Assembly (NCBI GenBank): GCA_014084085.1
Contig: NPFB01000176.1
Coordinates: forward strand, 1 to 39,022
DNA from: Hondaea fermentalgiana
Taxonomy: Eukaryota; Sar; Bigyra; Thraustochytrida; Thraustochytriidae
Direction of reading: 5' to 3'
DNA length: 39,022 nt
Under the pieces are notes generated by a model. It saw only the letters and a list, made by a program, of their open reading frames with translations, was not told the DNA's origin and made no database searches. The translations under genes were made by a program, and so were the position numbers. Shown here one piece after another: positions 37,897 to 39,022 of this stretch (the stretch's first letter is position 1; each line of letters opens with the position of its first letter).

Positions 37897-39022
37897 CTAA
37901 TTGCCGCTATTTGACGAGGTGGAGGGCATGGAAGGAATGGAGGGGATGCCCGGATAGGATTTGTCCGAGTTGAAGCCGTTGCCAAATGTGTTGAAGGGAT
38001 GGACGGGGGCGGTCTCAAAAAAGGATGTCCGCCGCTGTTGGGCTTGGTCTCTGTTGTTGTAGCTATTGTTGTAGCTGTTCATGAGCGAGGCAAAACTGTC
38101 TTCAGGAACAAAGCTGTTTGAGCCCGGGTTGGTGAGCGAGGACAGAGTGCTCTGCACATGATCCTCCTCTTGCGAAGGCAAGCCGTAATTGAGATTGCCA
38201 AGGAGGTTGCGAAACTCCGCAGTGGTGTTGGGGTCGTACATGGAGGTGGGCATGGCCGAGGCCGAGTGGTCGTCATTGTGGGAGTTGTTCGCGCCGGCGA
38301 GAGATTGCATGGCTGCGTGGGTGGCGTTGGCACCGAGCATGCCGCCCATGTCGAGGAGCGAAGGCATGTGGGAAGAGCCATTCGCAGAGGAGTTGCTGGC
38401 CAGCATGCCGAGAAAGGGCGCCGAGAAGCCACTGAAAGATGAGACCGAGTAAGAGCTCTCGCGGCGCTCCTGGCGGGCCGAGGGCGCGAGCGAGGCCGAG
38501 GTGAGTGGGGCTGAGGGTGAGGAAGAGGGTGCCGGTGGCGAGGCATGACTGGAGAGCTGATGATGCTGGGGCGAAGGTGTTTGGCGCCGGGTGATGGGCT
38601 TGACATTGGAAAGATCGACGTTCTTTTCGTGGTGAACGGTGATCATGTGGTTCTTGAGGTGGTGCTTGAGCGCAAAGAGCTTTCCGCAGCGCAGGCATTG
38701 GAAATCGCGTTTGCGGTTGTGCACGGTTTCAACGTGGCGCTTAAGGCTGCCGTTGGCGGAGAACTTCTTGCTGCACTGGGGGCACTCGTAGACCTTCTTG
38801 TTGATGTGGACATTGAGAATGTGGCTTTCAAGTCCGGAATTCGTGGCAAAGGAACGGGTGCACTTTGTGCAAGAGAAAGGCTTGGCGCTGTTCTGGGCGC
38901 TCGCGGCCGCGGCCTGCTCCTGTTCTTGAAGTAGCTGCTGTTGCTGATGCTGCTGCATCATGGCGAGCTGATTGGTAAAGGGGGCGTTGTTGGTCGGAGG
39001 TGGTGGTGGGGGTGGAGGCGGG
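37897..39022 (-). CDS. C2H2 zinc-finger protein, partial (5' end beyond window)
   Basis: The frame is open to the window edge. From the visible ATG at 38961 there are 354 residues, and upstream it continues as a Pro-rich stretch then TNNAPFTNQLA, so the true start is outside. Three fingers lie close together: C31/C34/H47/H52, C60/C63/H76/H81 and C89/C92/H105/H110. All are C-x2-C-x12-H-x4-H, with four rather than the usual three residues between the histidines. A Gln-rich segment precedes them, and a long Ser/Asn/Pro-rich, mostly disordered region follows to the C-terminus. Three tandem fingers suggest sequence-specific DNA binding, and the Gln/Ser/Pro-rich flanks look like activation regions. 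Target genes are unknown. An RNA-binding role is possible. Confidence 0.9.
   Translation of the reverse strand, partial: PPPPPPPPPTNNAPFTNQLAMMQQHQQQQLLQEQEQAAAASAQNSAKPFSCTKCTRSFATNSGLESHILNVHINKKVYECPQCSKKFSANGSLKRHVETVHNRKRDFQCLRCGKLFALKHHLKNHMITVHHEKNVDLSNVKPITRRQTPSPQHHQLSSHASPPAPSSSPSAPLTSASLAPSARQERRESSYSVSSFSGFSAPFLGMLASNSSANGSSHMPSLLDMGGMLGANATHAAMQSLAGANNSHNDDHSASAMPTSMYDPNTTAEFRNLLGNLNYGLPSQEEDHVQSTLSSLTNPGSNSFVPEDSFASLMNSYNNSYNNRDQAQQRRTSFFETAPVHPFNTFGNGFNSDKSYPGIPSIPSMPSTSSNSGN

Overview
This window is nuclear DNA of a GC-rich, intron-poor, flagellate-forming eukaryote. The best guess is a stramenopile of the labyrinthulomycete (thraustochytrid) type. The evidence is spliceosomal GT..AG introns, eukaryote-only genes (IFT38, dynactin p150, TRAPPC2L, DCC1, SMC5) and simple-repeat-rich intergenic DNA. 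The taxon is inferred from protein style and genome texture and was not tested by a search. Position 1 carries a 16-base match to an Illumina adapter stem followed by a G run, so the left edge is probably a raw contig end. A 100-N gap lies at 22739-22838.

Layout. 1-9 kb is all minus strand: a peroxisomal (3R)-hydroxyacyl-CoA dehydrogenase ending in SKL, an unrecognised acidic-tailed protein, a thermospermine/spermidine synthase, and the ciliary protein IFT38/CLUAP1. IFT38 is head-to-head with a dynactin p150Glued-like gene (9.6-13.7 kb, +). This is followed by an AGC kinase with an N-terminal myosin-TH1-like domain (14.1-15.8 kb, -), a coiled-coil Q-rich protein (17.6-19.4 kb, +), a ZIP metal transporter with a very long loop (19.6-21.7 kb, +), and a small one-TM protein (23.5-24.2 kb, +).

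The most notable part is 25.6-34.6 kb (+). Two complete, divergent SMC5 genes stand in tandem, followed 220 bp later by DCC1 (DSCC1), a subunit of the Ctf18 clamp loader used in sister-chromatid cohesion. SMC5 is normally single copy. Both copies keep Walker A, hinge, signature and Walker B, and they share lineage-specific wording in the C-terminal head, so they look like an old local duplication with two retained ATPases. The second copy carries an Asp/Glu then Lys/Arg insert in its head domain. The right end holds a CRYZL1-like oxidoreductase (-) head-to-head with TRAPPC2L (+), and a C2H2 zinc-finger protein running off the edge (-).

Two general patterns stand out. Introns are rare, and six of the seven I can place fall within the first 180 coding bases. 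Intergenic DNA is rich in tetra- and pentanucleotide microsatellites, including one perfect 26-bp inverted repeat. Starts were moved from TTG/GTG-opened frames to the first supportable ATG, and exon joins were checked by reading frame and family alignment from memory.
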